Source of the DNA: Pigoraptor vietnamica
Lineage: Eukaryota > Opisthokonta > Filasterea
Direction of reading: 5' to 3'
DNA: 21,851 nucleotides
NCBI GenBank assembly: GCA_943704525.1
Contig: CALSCQ010000765.1
Span: 1 to 21,851, forward strand
Shown piece by piece: positions 17,631 through 21,851 of the stretch. Every line of letters begins with the position of its first letter. Position 1 is the stretch's first letter. The notes beneath the pieces were generated by a model, which saw only the letters and a program-made list of their open reading frames with translations, was not told where the DNA came from and ran no database searches. A program made the position numbers and the translations under genes.

Positions 17631-20265
17631 TCAATCGTCAGAGAGGGCCTCAAACGCTGCCTTAAACCGCCGGAGCGTCTTCTCGTCTGCAGCCGGTAAC
17701 AATGACACGGGCGAATTAACAAAGGGCGAGAACGTCACGCACGCGGAGATATACACTGAAGCCATTTCGACACGGGGTACAATGCACAGACAGGCACACT
17801 CAAACATCTGCCAAGGAAAACTGAAAAAACAAACAAACAAACAAAAAAACACCCCCGACCACCAAAAACGCAAAATTCACGTGCGCACACATCGCTCTCG
17901 AGACTCACCAGCTCCACTGGCCTTCAGTTCCTCGTAACGCTGCTTTGCCCGCTGAAGCGCAGCCTCGATCTCCATGGCAATCGCGTCCTTCTGCAAAAGG
18001 AAACGCACACCCGCCCATCAATGCGTGTTAAACAACCGCGCACGGCAATCAATAAGCGGACCCTCAAACACGAGGATCATGTCCCTACCCACCGTGTCAT
18101 CCTTCTTCTCCTCTGTCCGGTCTCCCGCCGTCTCCGCCGACGATGGCGTCTCTGCCGCTGCAGGAGTGTCGGACACAGTCGTCGACGCGGCCTCTCCAGC
18201 CGCTCCGCCCGACAGAGCGTCACACGACCCCCCCTCCCCTTCGCACGCGGGCGGCGACGCATTGCCGTCCGCCTCGGCTTTTCGCAGCGAAGCACGCCAT
18301 GCCTCTTCCTCCACCGCGCGCGCCTTCAAGCGCTCCGCCGCGTCGATCGCTTCCTGCTCCACAGCCTTGGCGGCGTCTTCCAGCTCGCGCTTTTGCCGCT
18401 CGAGTTCGGCCTTGCGCTTTTCGAGCGCCTTGATACGCTTCGCCTCCAGCTTCTTGTCCCGCTCCAGCGCAGCCTCCATGCGGGCCGTGGCGTTGCGCGC
18501 GCGTTCCTCGTTGAGCTTGCGGCGCTCCGCCTTTGCCTTGTCCGCCTTGGACTTTGCCTCGGCGTCCTCCTCGCGCGCGCGGTTCATCATCTCCTCCATG
18601 TCCTTGTCAAGGTACTCGCGGGTGATGGCAATGTCGTAGTAGTAGCACCGGTGGCCCTGGCTCCGAAGGATGTCGACGCACAGGACGCGCTTCAGGCCCT
18701 CCGTCTGCTCCCCCTTGTACCACTCGCTGACCTCGTCCTCGTACGCTTCGAGCAGCTTGCTGCACTGCGCGGGGAAACGACGGCAAAAAGAAGAGGCAGC
18801 GGTCAGGTGATGGCCTGACGCAATAGCAACAATTTTCAAAATCGAGAGACGCCCGCAGAAGAACAAAACACCGCTTCCGAGCACTGAATCCGGGGAACTC
18901 ACGCATGCATGCACGCACAGCATGCGCGCAAACGACGCTTCGTGCGCAAATGTGAGGTTTCTAGGACCCAAGCAGAGGCGAAGTGCAAGTGACACTCACG
19001 GCGACCTTGAGCTCCGTGTGGTCTTCCGCCATGTGACCAAACTGTGACACGATGGCGTCGCGAATGCCCTCCATCATCTCACGCGCGGAATTGCTGCGTG
19101 TGTGATTGCGGATTGAGGCGCCGAAACCGAGACTGACAGAGCAACGAGAGAACATCCAGCCGGGGTTGCGAGGGCTGAGGTCGACTATTGGCACGGACAG
19201 CACACCCCGCACACCACGCAACTTATAACCGCGCAGAGATCCCAAGCCCCACAAGCAGCCATTTGAGGGACACACGCGGCACTTTTCCCTGTGCGCCACA
19301 CACGACATATTGCGGACATTTGCGCACGAGGCAGACTTACCCCTCCACCTGCTCCAGCTGGAACATGTCGGCCTCTTCCCCGCCTTTGCGCGCCTCTTCC
19401 GACTTGCGCACAAACTTCGGGAGGTCCTTGTTCCAGTAGTTTGTGCGGTAGTCGTCCATGCGTGGACACACCTGGTCGATCGCCTCGAGCAGGCGCACCT
19501 CGCTGCAAGTGGCGAAAGGAGCCAGGTAGCAAAGTCACGTGCCAGGCACTCTGCGCATGCGGCCACACGCCGTGCAGCCAACACAGCCCATAAAGACCAC
19601 AGTTCAGTAGGCACTCAGGGGTTGAACCCCATCGACTCTGCACAACACACAACGAGAAAGAGCGCAACATTGGGCACGCGGCCTCACCTCTTCCGGTACT
19701 TGACCTTGTTCTTGGGCCTCACAGTCCCCGACGCATCCATTCTGCGCAATGGCAGAACACGTGCGGTTGGTGCAAGGAAAAAGGACACACAACGCACTCG
19801 AATGCAACGCTTCCACAGCACCCACCGGCCGCCAATTTCAAGCACCTCGTGCTTGCGCGCGGTCGCCTTGAGAATCTCGGTGAGTTCATCAGCGACAATT
19901 TCGCAGACTGCGCAAGGCACACAAGGCAGGTGAGGGGATGCGCCAACGTCACCCACAGCACACGGTGGTAATTCCCGCCCCACACTCGTTCGTAGGGCAC
20001 AAATTAAACACACGCTGCGAGGCCAACCAGAGACAATCACACGAGGGGAGCACAGCGACTCGTGCGAGCGGAGGGCACGCGCACACCCCAACGCACCGTC
20101 ACAGAGGTCCGAGCGATTAAGCAGGTCGACGTCCGCGCGTACTACCGATACAAGCACCAAGGCAGCGACGACAGCCGCCGTAGCGCATGCGAGAGTCCTG
20201 AGGTGGCAGTTTATAAGTATAAACACGCACAGCACCACTCGCACGTGGCTGAGAATAGAGCGCAT
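17631..20265 (-). CDS. Canopy-family (saposin-like) ER protein with long helical tail
   Basis: Exons in coding order are 20265-20097, 19907-19826, 19741-19688, 19502-19341, 19093-19000, 18764-18093, 17990-17909 and 17686-17631, giving 456 aa. A signal sequence or anchor covers about 8-44. The Canopy core follows: LCDVCEIVADELTEIL (Cys55, Cys58), HEVLEIGGR, NKVKYRKSEVRLLEAID, Cys114, Cys188 (CSKLLEAYEDEVSEWY), Cys216 (RVLCVDIL) and Cys227. These cysteines match the disulfide framework of CNPY3/CNPY4 (PRAT4), ER chaperones for membrane receptors. From about 240 to 340 the chain is Glu/Lys/Arg/Ala-rich and predicted as a long charged helix or coiled coil; then comes a low-complexity stretch to about 411 and a second short helical segment. 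It ends LSDD with no KDEL-type signal. Known Canopy proteins are about 180-280 aa, so the tail is extra. Exon 6 alone encodes half the protein. Confidence 0.9.
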
Positions 20266-20674
20266 GCACACTCACCTCATCCTCTGTCTCAGTTCACGCA
20301 CACGAAGGCGCAGGGGCGTGACATGCGCGGCTGCGTCGCACGCTGTGGCGGGCTAATAATTGAACAGTCGGAAACGGGACGTGTGAGCGAGTGCGGGTGC
20401 GTGGGCCTGACGTGGCAACCGCACAGCGCTCGTTGCGTTGCAATCACGTGATTAACAGGAGTAACAGCTGGGTTGAGCAGTGTCATGCTTGTGTCGTGCA
20501 TCTCTTTTTACAGCTGCCGCAACTCCCCATCTCTCATTATCGCCGCGCTTTTCGCCACGTCGGTTTCTTACGACACGAGTTTACGGAGTGTTCGTTTCGT
20601 CTTTCGTTGGGTGGGCTGTGGGCTGTGTGAGGAAGAAGCCGAAACGAGTTTTCGGGGTCTCTGCTTGTGGGGCG
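20266..20674. other. Head-to-head intergenic region, Canopy and TFIIF beta
   Basis: This 409-base shared promoter has one strong palindrome at 20442-20453. Another CACGTG at 20241-20246 lies just inside the Canopy coding region. Nothing else stands out. Confidence 0.5.
20442..20453. promoter_or_regulatory. 12-base palindrome AATCACGTGATT
   Basis: A perfect palindrome containing TCACGTGA (20444-20451). It sits 177 bases from the Canopy start and 222 bases from the TFIIF beta start. It is the longest of the three TCACGTGA sites in this window. Confidence 0.55.

Positions 20675-21851
<1,177 letters not shown>

Noticed and set aside
18021-18818. Long plus-strand open frames opposite the Canopy gene
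   Set aside because: They mirror the Lys/Glu/Ala-rich helix codons of the minus-strand exon; their composition is an Arg/Leu artefact with no family match.

Overview
The window reads as nuclear DNA of a GC-rich, intron-rich eukaryote, most likely a unicellular protist; I cannot name the species. The evidence is split genes with GT-AG introns of about 65 to 310 bases, long GT/AC microsatellites, and eukaryote-only families (TFIIF beta, NOP16, Canopy, PA-TM-RING ligase, WDR54, HINT3). The mix looks closer to animal-side or deep protist gene sets than to fungi or plants, but that is inference.

Layout, left to right: short CTGCTGGCAAAA repeats (8-104); a broken MACPF-type gene with a trypsin-like part on the minus strand (189-3267); a PA-TM-RING ubiquitin ligase (+, 3792-5122, 4 exons); a PhzF/PBLD-family protein (-, 5408-6967, 6 exons); an SPX domain fused to a PAP2-type lipid phosphatase with several membrane spans (+, 7806-10730, 7 exons, 580 aa); a small tail-anchored protein of unknown function (-, 11055-11797, 3 exons); NOP16 (+, 12353-13187, 3 exons); a HINT3-like HIT protein (-, 13545-14391, 4 exons); WDR54 (+, 14600-16923, 8 exons); a Canopy-family protein with a long charged helical tail (-, 17631-20265, 8 exons); and the 5' part of TFIIF beta (+, 20675 to the right edge). 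Exon models were built by hand: in every model the splice phases agree and the joined protein matches its family across junctions.

The ten genes alternate strand without exception, so every gene shares a head-to-head promoter with one neighbour and a tail-to-tail 3' region with the other. Three of the five head-to-head regions hold the 8-base palindrome TCACGTGA, and the one in front of NOP16 holds four CACGTG E-boxes in 86 bases. Of 39 modelled introns 37 begin GTG rather than GTA, which fits the many GT arrays lying at or just behind 5' splice sites.

The genes do not form one pathway. The most notable system is the SPX-PAP2 protein, which would join an inositol-pyrophosphate (phosphate status) sensor to a membrane lipid-phosphate phosphatase in one chain. 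Second are two introns (PhzF and WDR54) in which diverged tandem repeats have copied sequence at or near the 3' splice site.
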